64,000 bases of DNA, from assembly GCA_034509735.1 (NCBI GenBank), contig JACGWO010000004.1, forward strand, positions 17,899,395-17,963,394, read 5' to 3'. Position numbers and translations under genes: made by a program. Numbering within the stretch: position 1 is the stretch's first letter; each line of letters starts with the position of its first letter. The notes beneath the pieces are model-generated. The model saw only the letters and a program-made list of their open reading frames with translations, was not told the origin of the DNA and made no database searches. The stretch is from Sesamum alatum. Its lineage: Eukaryota; Streptophyta; Magnoliopsida; Lamiales; Pedaliaceae. This document shows positions 23,783-34,925 of this stretch, piece by piece.

Positions 23783-26010
23783 TGAAGGACAAGCGGATCC
23801 GCCCGGGAGCGCGAGCGGAAGCGAGAAAAGCGAGAAATTGCATAAATTTAAATCAAATTCAAAATACGCGAATCCCAAGGGGTGTACCCTTGGATGCTCA
23901 ACCGGGCGTTCGATGTAGGATGTGTAAATATTAAAACATATATTTGAACACATAGGGCACAGATATACAAATGAAATCAATCAAAGCGTAATAAACCGTT
24001 ACCTTTGATTGTTTAGCGTATGCTCCCGGCTACTAGTGTTGTTCCTTCTCCGGAATGCTCACGAAATCCAAACGTAAGGATTCTCCAAAGGTGATCCACA
24101 CCACACCGGAAGAAACACACGTTCTTCTTGCTAGAAAAGAACGGGTTTAGGAAGGAATCGGTTTAAGAGAAGAACACTATGAATTAGTGTTCTCTTAAAC
24201 TTACTTTGTTCTTCTTCTTGATTCAAAATCAAGTGAAGAACACAAGTATAAGAGAGGGAGGGAGCACGAAATTTTGAGAGAGAGGAGAGGATTTTTGTCT
24301 TCTCTTTTTCCTAGAAAAAGATGAATAATGAATCACTTATGCTTGGTGTTGTATATTCTCATATGTATACATAATTAATGTGATTATTGAAATGTGTCTA
24401 GGTTCATCCAAGGATGTCTAGATTCATTCCAATCAATAGCCATCAATTCTTCAATCAAGCCTACCAAAATTTATGGTATGATCAAATCATACCAAAAGGG
24501 AAGAGCTTGATTGGAGTTGATTTGTCTCTTTCCAAAAGAGATAAGTCAACATACCACCTAGCATGAAACATGGCTGATTTTGCTTCCTCCAAGAGAGCGT
24601 GTCGGCCATGTTTAATTAAGGGAAGAAGTCCAACTTCTTCCTATTCCAAATTAGGAATTATTTCTCCTCTCGGGTATAATTTAACGGACCGGGTTTTATC
24701 GTAATCCAATTACGACGAACCCAATATTAAATCCAATTTAATGTCCACTTAAATTATTCCCGTTGATCTTTTAATCCAATTAAAAGATCCAACTTCTCAA
24801 CATCTCAACTTTCCATATTTAATCGAAAATCCAATTTACCGATTAAATGAAAGCCCGATACAATATCGGCCCGTCCATCCAATGGACTTTCCTTTAAGTA
24901 ATCCAATTACTTATTTTATCCTTTGAGATTGACTCCAAGTCAATCTCTCAACCTCTTCGGTGATTTGTGTGTGACCCTTTAGGTTCACCCTCAGCTAGAC
25001 TTGGGCCCGTGTCCCACAAGGGCCCGTTACCATGGGTGGCCGTCTAGCAACGGTCCATGGCACTAGAGACTAGGTGAATTGGCGTGAACATTTAGGCGCC
25101 GATTCCGTACGGGTACGATCCTTCCGTCTACCGTCTCCTGGCCTTAGTCTAGGGTATGGAATTGGGCGTCGGTTCCCATCCTTGACTAGGCATCTATGCT
25201 TAATACTCGAGACCACGTATGCTTCATTGCGTCGACACAGGAAACCATTCCCTGTTCGACCAACCACTGTGGCCACAGCTTCAAACAGCATGAACGTGTC
25301 TTCGAGTGCATAGGAGATACCTCTGTCACATACTGACAGGGGATGGATCCTCTTCTTGGAATCCACCGTCCTCGCTACACATTCTGACTGCACTGGACAA
25401 GGCTTATAATGATCATCTTACAGAATGATCACCTCTCGCCAGATCCAAGATACAGCCGTCCTGTGCACGCGACTGCCATGATCCCTCAAGTCTGAGGATT
25501 ACTCCCATACTATCGGAACCGGGGAAAACCAATCATACCGACCAAGCCTCCAAGGCTTCCATATGATGATCCCCGCGAGTCAGTCCAGTCGGCTCGACCC
25601 CAGTCGACCAACCCATCAAGATCGTATAAGCGTCCCACGCCTGTCGCCGATGAAACACGACACTCATCGAATGAACACGACTCTTGACGCAAGTCTCAAT
25701 AGGACTCTCGATGCCCTGTCTCGAGGTCCTCGACTTGGAACGTTTCAGACCCAACTCTTAATCAGTTGGTTTCATGACCACCATCCAATGCGTGGCCCAA
25801 CTGCACGAGTTGTTATCCATGGTCTGTGGGCTTTGTTGCGATATAAGTTAAACACCATTTTAACAAATGTAAGATGAGCGCAACAAAGAAGGTACCATTG
25901 GTGACGAACACTCATCTTATTCATCACATAATAATATTACATTCACATCAAGTTGTCGGATAGGTTACAAATTGCCAAACCTATTGGCTTTCTGGTCACC
26001 TATTCCAACA
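23783..26010 (-). repeat. Copia-B 3' LTR
   Basis: Begins TGAAGGACAAGCGG and ends CCTATTCCAACA on the plus strand. The next bases, ATCTCCCACTT (26011-26021), are the reverse complement of the polypurine tract AAGTGGGAGAT. Confidence 0.92.
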
Positions 26011-26025
26011 ATCTCCCACTTGACC

Positions 26026-27097
26026 TAAAGCCAATCACCCATTGACCTCGAACCTCTTATTCAGATGGTGAGTATGGGCAACTTGCGACATGGGCTTAGC
26101 AAGTGGATCTGCTATGTTTTCTGCGGAGCTGACTCTGTCCAACCGAACGTCAGTCCTGCTATCCATCTCTCTAAGTAGATGGTAGCGTCTAAGAATATGC
26201 TTGGATCGTGATGAGATCTCGGTTCCTTTGCTAGCGCTATCGCCCCGTTGTTATATGAAAGATAATTACAGGCTTAGCAATGCTAGGTACTACATCCAAC
26301 CCTTGGAGATAGCTCATCAACCAAACCACTCCTTAGCAGCTTCCAAAGCCGCTATGTATTCAAAACTCTATGGTGGAGTCCGTCGTGGTAGCCTATTTGG
26401 AACTCTTCCAAGTAACCACGCCACCATTTAGTCTAAATACAAAACCATACTGAGACTTGGCATCATCGTCATCCGACTGCTGGCTAGCGTCGCTATAGCC
26501 TTCCAGTATCAACTCTCTACCGCCGTAGATCAAGAACATGTCCTTAGTCCTTTTTCAGGTACTTCAGGATAGTCTTGACTGCACTCCAGTGATATCGGCT
26601 AGTTACGCTCAAAGCGAAAGCCACATCAGGTCTAGTGCACTGAACAACATACTGTATGCTGCCTACGGCTGAAGCATAGGGATGTCCTACATCCGTTTAA
26701 GTTCCTCATCAGTCTTAGGAGACTACTTCTTGGATAACTTAATTCCATGCCTCATAGGAAGGAATCCTCGTTTTGAGTTCTCCATCTTGAATCTCTTCAA
26801 GACTTTCTCAATGTACGAGGACTGGGCCATTCCTAACATCCTTCTAGATCTATCCCTGTAGATCTTGATGTAGGATGCCTCGCCCATATCCTTCATGGAG
26901 AATTGCATTGACAGCCAAGCTTTAGTGGTACCCAACATCTTAGCATCATTCCCAATGAGCAAGATGTCATCCACGTAAAGCACCAGAAACGCAATTGAGC
27001 TCCCACTGATCTTCTTGTATACACAAGGATCGGACTCGTTCTTGATGAAATCATATCCCCGTTTGACTTCATCAAAACGTATGTTCCAGCTTCGGGT
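26026..27097 (-). pseudogene. Copia-B RT (C-terminal part) and RNase H, degenerate
   Basis: The minus strand reads TRSWNIRFDEV directly after the linker stop. It continues through FLVLYVDDILLIGND (the RT catalytic YVDD block), SMQFSMKDMGEASYI, and GFLPMRHGIKLSKK (stop at 26723-26725). RNase H sequence follows with several stops, for example SKHILRRYHLLREM and DPLAKPMSQ (26040-26220). About 340 bp present in Copia-C, covering the start of RT (the KARLVAKGY and QMDVKTAFLNG region), are missing. Confidence 0.85.
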
Positions 27098-28709
27098 TTA
27101 ACCCCTTTTTGGCGGATCTGCTAGGGTCCAAACCTTGTTTGTACCCATCGAGTCCATCTCGGATTTCATGGCCTCAAGCCACTTGTCCGAATCGATGTCC
27201 GACATCGCTTCTCCGTACGTCTTTGGATCATTATCCAACTGACCGGTCAGGCCCAAAAATCCATACCTATCAGGTGCATGGGATACTCTAGCCGACCTAC
27301 GGAGGACTGGAACAATATCAGTGGGAACCACTGGCTCAGATGTCACTGCCGCCTCATTGGGTGCCTCACTTGATTCCTCAAGGAGTACCTCATCGCGTCG
27401 ACTATCCGATGGAAAACCTTTTTCCAAGAACACTGCGTTTCGCGAGACAAAAACCTTTTGCTCGGAGGGATCATAGAAATAATACCCCGCAGTTTCTTTC
27501 GGATAGCCGATGAACCTGCATAAACTAGACCTCGAGTCCAGTTTATCTCCCACTAATCTCTTGACATATGCGGGGCAACCCCACACTTTCAAGTATTTGT
27601 AGGAGGCAGGCTTGCCATGCCATATCTCATATGGCGTCTGGGATACCTTTTTAGATGGCGCCAAGTTCAAAACTTTGGCCGCCGTCTCAAGAGCGTATCC
27701 CCAGAAGGAAAGGGGTAGTTTGGTAAAACTCATCATGGATCGGACCGTGTCCAACAAGGTCCGATTCCTCCTTTCAGACACACCATTAAGCTGCAGTGTT
27801 CCAGGAGGGGTCCACTGAGAGAGAATCCCATTCTCTTTTAGATAATCAGTAAACTCACCACTCAAATACTCTCCACCTCGGTCCGACCGAAGGGCTTTGA
27901 TCTTTCGACCGGTTTGGTTCTCTACTTCAAGTCTGTATTCTTTAAACCTTCCAAAGGCTTCAGACTTGTACCTCATCAGGTAAACGTAACCATACCGTAA
28001 GTGATCATCGGTAAAGGTTATGAAGTACGAGTACCCACCTCTAGCCTGAGTATTTAGTGGACCACAGACATCTGTATGGATCAAATCCAACAGACCACTG
28101 GCTAGCGTACTTTGTCCAACAAAGGGTTTCTTGGTCATCTTTCCCTTTAGACAGGATTCGCAGGTCGGTAGGTTGTCCAAATCGTCTATTTCTAGACTCT
28201 TTGAGTCCACCAACCTTCTTATCCTATCTTTAGAGATATGACCTAACCTCGCATGCCATATCTGTGCGTTATTATGATCATCACGTTTTCGTTTGTGTTC
28301 TGCAGTCATAATCCAATTAGACTGTTGAAGTATGTACAGACCGTTGACCAATGTACCAAGCAAATGAGAAATACCATCTTTGATAATGAAAAAACCGTTT
28401 TTATTGATGGTAAATTCATAACCCTCCTTATCAAGGACCGGGATGGAAACAATGTTTTTAATCATGCTAGGTACATAGAAACAGTCGTTCAGTACAATCC
28501 TAACATGACTACTAATGGCTAACTCTAGTGATCCTACGGCCTCCGCAGCAACGGCCTTTGCCATCGCCTAGCCTCAGGATCATCTCATCCTTGGTTAGCC
28601 TTCTGCTTCTTTGCAGTGCCTGCAAATCATTGCAGATGTGAGCACCACACCCGGTATCCAATACCCATGAAGCAGAATTAGTAATCATATTAACTTCAAC
28701 CACAAACAC
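27098..28709 (-). pseudogene. Copia-B protease, integrase and linker
   Basis: The protease block VLDTGCGAHICNDLQ lies in the frame entered at 28709. A frameshift near 28560 (after LRLGDGK) moves the rest to the frame open from 28564 to 27098. That frame holds the integrase zinc region (HARLGHISKDRIRRLV, CESC) and the core acidic residues in HTDVCGP, LRSDRGGEY and VSERRN. The end of the region has GYPKETAGYYFYD and the linker DIDSDKWLEAMKSEMD. It ends at a stop where the RT deletion begins. Confidence 0.88.
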
Positions 28710-28760
28710 ACCTGGGTTGGAGAGGAGTTGTGGGCACTCCCTCTTCCAATGCCCTTTCCC

Positions 28761-29573
28761 TTAGTAATGCATGCAGACATCATTTGCCTTGGACCGCTGA
28801 GAACCACGGGCCTTCCCTTTCCCTTTGCTCGGTCCAACCAGAGCAACAGGGACGCCCGGAGTGTGAGCAGGAGCCACAACTGTCTTCCCTTTGCCCTTCT
28901 TCCTCTTCCAGCGTCCGGCCCTCTTGCCATTCGCCTTGGAGGTCAAAGCCTCTCCTATCAATACCGCCGGCGCCGACTTGTGGGTCGTTGCCTCGTATTG
29001 GACCAGCATGTTGATCAACTCATGAATAGACTTCTCAAGTCCGTTCATGTTGTAGTTTACAACAAACGGGTCATAGGATGGAGGAAGTGACTGGAGGATC
29101 ACGTCAATGTACGTGTCATTGTTAAGCCCAGCTTTAAGGTCCTCGAGTTTCTCCACTAGGGAGAGCATCTTGACCCCATGACTTTGTACAGACACTCCTT
29201 CAGCAAGCTTGGTGCCAAAGAATGCTTTTGTGGCGGCATATCTAATATGCCTATCCGGAACCGCATAAACCTCGTTCATGCGGAGCATTATGGCGGAGAC
29301 GTTGTCCAGCCTCTCATACTGCTTCTGGATGTCGTTAGACATCGAAGCCAGTATGATACTGCGTACTTTCCGGTTGTCCTCATGCCATTTCTCGAACGTC
29401 AAACGTTCTTCAGGCGTGGACCCCTCCGGTAAGTCGCTCGGTGGCGGCTCGTCCAAGACGTAGCCTTGGTTCTCGAAACCGAGGATAATCCTCAGGTTTC
29501 TCAGCCAGTCCGAGTAGTTCGTTCCGTTGAATTTGTTAGTCTCAAGAATCATGGTTAACGGGTTCTTAGACAT
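28761..29573 (-). pseudogene. Copia-B gag
   Basis: Open from ATG at 29573 (MSKNPLTMILETNKFNGTNY) through the Gag body, with EGSTPEERLTFEKWHEDN, VILQSLPPSYDPFVVNYN and a lysine/glycine-rich basic stretch, to TAA at 28761-28763. The stop falls inside the zinc knuckle: CMHY, stop, GKGHWKREC. The second cysteine ligand is also tyrosine, as in Copia-A. Without these lesions the frame would continue into protease, as in a single copia polyprotein. Confidence 0.88.
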
Positions 29574-29941
29574 ATCTACATTAATGAAAATGTAAAGCAG
29601 AAATTAGCAGATGATGGTAATATTATTGTTCAAGTTGAAGACTTGGTCTTTTAGTCTTTAACCCTCCCACTATTTATACGAAAGTCCGCCACTCTCAAGC
29701 GGAGTTTCGGGAAACCATTTCCTAGTGGGCTTGGGATCCACAAGCGTAATCTCCATGCCCCGCTTTTACGATTCACATGAAGAAGACCTCGTGGGAGATA
29801 TCCAATATCATTCTCATCCAATGAGATTCCCAAGATATTTTGCCTCACCTATTCACATGGTCCCGAGGACTCCAAGCGAACCATGTTACTCAGTGTTGGG
29901 GCCGACCCATCAACCAAATCATGCCTCAAACTGTCGCCCCC

Positions 29942-30034
29942 CACGACTCGTGAGACAGGGAAACAGCGAGCGCAGTCTTTTTGTTCACAACAATAGTGCA
30001 GCTTTCCCCTAGTCCAAGTGTGCCACGACTCGTG
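29942..30034 (-). promoter_or_regulatory. Twin CACGAGTCGTG motifs in the Copia-B leader
   Basis: CACGACTCGTG on the plus strand (the motif on the element's sense strand) at 29942-29952 and 30024-30034, 82 bp apart. They have the same GTCTCACGAGTCGTGG surroundings as in Copia-A and Copia-C. Confidence 0.75.
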
Positions 30035-31007
30035 AGACCACACTTGGGTAGTGGTAGCTTCCTCACCACATTGTTGTGGATGGAAGGCTCGGACAGACCA
30101 AAATACCATTTTGATCCAAGTCCGTTCTGGGCCTAATATTTAATTTGGTCCAACCAAATGAGAGTTTGTGTATGACCGAGACCTCATCACATTATTGTGT
30201 TTTAGCATGCATAAATATCCAATATTTAAAGCGATAAATAAATACGCCGCATGCAGAAAACATAGCATACCCCTGTTAGGATGATCACAAGCCCAACCTA
30301 TGCGACCCACTGAGCCCGCAGTGAGTCTATGGTCTGTCTAGGGTGGTCCTAAATTATTACAATAATAATAAACCCATTGTCATTCCAATGGGCCTTGAAG
30401 TGCTTCTTGTTTAACGCCTTGATGCTCCTCCTTGGGGTCTCCGACTCCAATTGCTTGTTAAAATTGAAACCTCACCAATCCTATGTACTCTCATTACAAC
30501 TGAAAGTAATACATCGGTAATAAAGAAAACAAGCCTTAACATCATGAGGCTGAAAATACGGGAGATGATAGTCCCAAAAACAAGAGGCACGCAGGCCCCA
30601 CCCAACAGAAAATAAATAAACATTCATTCATCCATACACAAGGTCTAGGGCTTTGTGATCATCCCATGTTGATTCCATCAACTCACATAACATAATTATT
30701 CAAAATAATCATGCATAAATAACCAATGGATATTCCAAATACCCAAGTGATGTCCAACATCACAAAAGCATAAATATACAAATAATATGCAAAATTCAAA
30801 ATTGAAATTTAATGGACATTTTAAACAATGCATCCAATGTATGTATTAATCCCAAATTAATTAAGCAAATTTAATTCAAGGAATAATCCAATTATCCCAA
30901 AATCAAAAATGCAAAATTAACATATTTTCAGAATATTGTGCAAAAAATACAGAAAATCGAATTTTCCGGAAAAAGTCAAAAAACGGCACAAAACGGCCCA
31001 GCCGTTG

Positions 31008-31243
31008 TGCTGGCCGGCCGCCCTCGCGCACAGGGCAGCGCGCGCGCGCGCAGGCAGCAAGCCTGCGCGCCCTGCGCGCGTGCACGCTGTGCCGCACGCT
31101 GGCCCTCGGCCAGCAGCGGCCGGCTGCGCACAGCGCGCACGCGCGCCTGTGCGCAGCGTCCGCGCGCATGGAGCGCGCGCAGGCGCCCGCCTGCGCGCGG
31201 CCACTGCCGGCCCGACCAATTTTTTTTTTTTTTTTTTTTTTTT
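31008..31243 (-). repeat. GC-rich hairpin array and A-tract in the Copia-B leader
   Basis: Very GC- and CpG-rich block in an otherwise AT-rich leader. Perfect hairpins include GCGCGCAGGC / GCCTGCGCGC twice (31046-31070, loop AGCAA; 31175-31198, loop GCCC). There is also a 9 bp stem TGCGCACAG / CTGTGCGCA (31125-31155) and CTGGCC-CTC-GGCCAG (31099-31113). On the sense strand it is preceded by a run of 24 A (31220-31243 as T). Long open frames here are compositional and I do not call them genes. Confidence 0.8.
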
Positions 31244-31465
31244 CAAAACTGTTTCAGCACAATAACATTAATATTATTCTGAAAAATAAGCATGCAATTT
31301 TAGATCCAATCTAACAAAATTAAGCATGCCAAAAGTCCATTAAATCCAAACAATTGAATCATCATATTATTCATATATTTACGTAATCTAACATGCCAAC
31401 AAAGCCATTTAAAAGCAAGTAGATCATGCCAAACACATAGATCTATGCCCCTTACATCGAACCGG

Positions 31466-31477
31466 ACTCTGATACCA
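31466..31477 (-). promoter_or_regulatory. Copia-B primer-binding site
   Basis: The minus strand reads TGGTATCAGAGT two bases inside the 5' LTR end, a tRNA-Met-type primer site. Confidence 0.88.
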
Positions 31478-31479
31478 CT

Positions 31480-33707
31480 TGAAGGACAAGCGGATCCGCC
31501 CGGGAGCGCGAGCGGAAGCGAGAAAGCGTGGAAAGTGCGTAAATTTAAATCAAATTCAAAATACGCGAATCCCAAGGGGTGTACCCTTGGGTGCTCAACC
31601 GGGCGTTCGATGTAGGATGTGTAAATATTAAAACATATATTTGAACACATAGGGCATAGATATACAAATGAAATCAATCAAAGCGTAATAAACCGTTACC
31701 TTTGATTGTTTAGCGTATGCTCCCGGCTACTAGCGTTGTTCCTTCTCCGGAATGCTCACGAAATCCAAACGTATGGATTCTCCAAAGGTGATCCACACCA
31801 CACCGGAAGAAACACACGTTCTTCTTGCTAGAAAAGAACGGGTTTAGGAAGGAATCGGTTTAAGAGAAGAACACTATGAATTAGTGTTCTCTTAAACTTA
31901 CTTTGTTCTTCTTCTTGATTCAAAATCAAGTGAAGAACACAAGTATAAGAGAGGGAGGGAGCACGAAATTTTGAGAGAGAGGAGAGGATTTTTGTCTTCT
32001 CTTTTTCCTAGAAAAAGATGAATAATGAATCACTTATGCTTGGTGTTGTATATTCTCATATATATACATAATTAATGTGATTATTGAAATGTGTCTAGGT
32101 TCATCCAAGGATGTCTAGATTCATTCCAATCAATCACCATCAATTCTTCAATCAAGCCTACCAAAATTTATGGTATGATCAAATCATACCAAAAGGGAAG
32201 AGCTTGATTGGAGTTGATTTGTCTCTTTCCAAAAGAGATAAGTCAACATACCACCTAGCATGAAACATGGCTGATTTTGCTTCCTCCAAGGGAGCGTGTC
32301 GGCCATGTTTAATTAAGGGAAGAAGTCCAACTTCTTCCTATTCCAAATTAGGAATTATTTCTCCTCTCGGGTATAATTTAACGGACCGGGTTTTATCGTA
32401 ATCCAATTACGACGAACCCAATATTAAATCCAATTTAATGTCCACTTAAATTATTCCCGTTGATCTTTTAATCCAATTAAAAGATCCAACGTTTCAACAT
32501 CTCAACTTTCCATATTTAATCGAAAATCCAATTTACCGATTAAATGAAAGCCCGATACAATATCGGCCCGTCCATCCAATGGACTTTCCTTTAAGTAATT
32601 CAATTACTTATTTTATCCTTCGAGATTGACTCCAAGTCGATCTCTCAACCTCCTCGGTGATTTGTGTGTGACCCTTTAGGTTCACCCTCAGCTAGACTTG
32701 GGCCCGTGTCCCACAAGGACCCATTACCATGGGTGGCCGTCTAGCAACGGTCCATGGCACTAGAGACTAGGTGAATTGGCGTGAACATTTAGGCGCCGAT
32801 TCCGTACGGGTACGATCCTTCCGTCTACCGTCTTCCGGCCTTAGTCTAGGGTATGGAATTGGGCGTCGGTTCCCATCCTTGACTAGGCATCTATGCTTAA
32901 TACTCGAGACCACGTATGCTTCATTGTGTCGACACAGGAAACCATTCCCTGTTTGACCAACCACTGTGGCCACAGCTTCAAACAGCATGAACGTGTCACC
33001 GAGTGCATAGGAGATACCTCTGTCACATACTGACAGAGGACGGATCCTCTTCTTGGAATCCACCGTCCTCGCTACACATTCTGACTGCACGGGACAAGGC
33101 TTATAATGATCATCTTACAGAATGATCACCTCTCGCCAGATGCAAGATACAGCCGTCCTGTGCACGCGACTGCCATGATCCCTCAAGTCTGAGGATTACT
33201 CCCGTACTATCGGAACCGGGGAAAACCAATCATACCGACCAAGCCTCCAAGGCTTCCATATGATGATCCCCGCGAGTCAGTCCAGTCGGCTCGACCCCAG
33301 TCGACCAACCCATCAAGATCGTATAGGCGTCCCACGCCTGTCGCCGATGAAACACGGCACTCATCCAATGAACACGACTCTTGACGCAAGTCTCAATAGG
33401 ACTCTCGATGCCCTGTCTCGAGGTCCTCGACTTGGAACGTTTTAGACCCAACTCTTAATCAGTTGGTTTCATGACCACCATCCAATGCGTGGCCCAACTG
33501 CACGAGTTGTTATCCATGGTCTGTGGGCTTTGTTGCGATATAAGTTAAACACCATTTTAACAAATGTAAGATGAGCGCAACAAAGAAGGTACCATTGGTG
33601 ACGAACACTCATCTTATTCATCACATAATAATATTACATTCACATCAAGTTGTCGGATAGGTTACAAATTGCCAAACCTATTGGCTTTCTGGTCACCTAT
33701 TCCAACA
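31480..33707 (-). repeat. Copia-B 5' LTR
   Basis: 2228 bp, the same length as the other Copia-B LTR, with TG...CA ends. It drives the minus strand if active; an AT-rich TATATATGAGAATATA-like stretch near 32054-32066 is the probable promoter region. Confidence 0.92.
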
Positions 33708-34925
33708 GAGCTCACATTTACAATGACTTGCAGATGTTGAAAAGAAGCAGAAAAATAAGTAAAGGCGAGATAGTCCGAAGGTTCGGCGATGGCAAGGCCG
33801 TTGCTGCAAAAGCAGTAGGAACCGTTAGCTTAGTAGTTAGTGATCATGTTAGCATAGAATTAAAGGATTGTTATTATGTACCTAGAATGATAAAAAATCT
33901 CATTTTCATTCCATTGTTAGACAATACTAGTTATGAATTTTCGATCAATAAAAATTGCTTTTATTGGATGAAGGGTGGATTTACTCATCTGCTAGGTACA
34001 CTTAATAACGGCCTTTATATTCTGCAAAAGTCTAATTTAATCATGACTGCTCAACACAAACGCAAAATAGATAACTATGAGAACGCACAATTGTGGAATG
34101 CAAGGCTAGGTCACATCTCTCAAGAAAGGATGAAGAGGTTGGTAGACTCAAAGAACCTAGAGGTGGGCGACTTCAAAATCTACCAACCTGTGAATCCTGC
34201 CTGAAAGAGAAATGACCAAAAGGTCCTTTGTTGGACAAAGTAGGGTTGCCACAAGTCTATTGGACTTGGTCCATACGGACGTGTGTGGACACTAAGTACT
34301 CAAGCTAGAGGTAGTTTCTCTTACTTCATAACCTGCACCGATGATCACTCACGTATGGTTATGTTTACCAAATGAGGTACAAGTCCGAAGCTCTTGTAAG
34401 GCTTAAAGACTTTAGACTTGAAGTTGAGAACTAAACTAGTTGCAAAATTAAAGTCCTACGATCAGACCGAGGTGGCGAGTACTTAAGTGGTGAATTTCTC
34501 GATTATCTAAGAAAATGGTATACTCTCGAATGGACACCTCCCAAGACACCTCAGTTAAACGGTATCTCTGAAAGGAGAAATCGAACCCTGTTAGACATGG
34601 TCCGATCCATGATCACTTTTACCGAACTCCCATTGTCTTTTTGGGCCTATGCACTTGAAACAGCAGCCAAGTTGTTAAACATGGCGCCATCAAATGTTGT
34701 AACCTTGACACCTTATGGGATATGGCACGGCAAGCCTTCTTCCTACAAATACTTGAGAGTGTGGGGTAGCCTTGCATACGTCAAGAGATTAGTGGGAGAC
34801 AAGTTAGAATCAAAATCTAGCTTGTGTAGGTTCGTTGGATATCCAAAGAAAACTGCAGGTTATTACTTTTATGACCCCTCAAAACAAAAAGTCTTTTTTT
34901 CGAGGAATGCAGTATTCTTGGAAAA

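Larger units (their letters stand above)
23783..33707 (-). mobile_element. Copia-B: complete nested copia element, 9925 bp (minus)
   Basis: Flanked by GAGCT duplications (23778-23782 and 33708-33712) inside the Copia-A protease. The LTRs at 23783-26010 and 31480-33707 are both 2228 bp and differ at a small number of positions by eye, suggesting a recent insertion. On the minus strand the order is 5' LTR, primer site, leader (29574-31477), gag, protease-integrase, partial RT, RNase H, purine tract and 3' LTR. It carries a gag stop, a frameshift after the protease and a deletion of about 340 bp at the start of RT, so it could not encode its own replication. Confidence 0.92.
23721..34925 (+). 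pseudogene. Copia-A protease and integrase, split by Copia-B
   Basis: The protease active-site block VLDTGCGA (ending 23782) is cut by Copia-B and resumes at 33708 with AHIYNDLQMLKRSRK. The frame to 34204 includes the integrase zinc region start (RLGHISQERMKRLVDSKNLE). Stops and frameshifts then break the integrase core (34205-34596). It is readable again at 34597-34925 as MVRSMITFTELPLSFWAYAL through RFVGYPKKTAGYYFYD to NAVFLE. At that point a solo LTR cuts it. Not functional. Confidence 0.85.

Noticed and set aside
25070..25393. 107-codon open frame repeated at 32767-33090 and similar to one at 35538-35870
   Set aside because: Lies in Copia-B family LTRs. The shared reading frame reflects LTR identity, and the diverged solo LTR changes it without sign of protein constraint.
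30903..31282. Several overlapping alanine/arginine-rich open frames on both strands
   Set aside because: They arise from the GC-rich hairpin block, where stop codons are rare. They have no domain, no homologue I recognise and no conservation of frame with the similar block at 46.2 kb.
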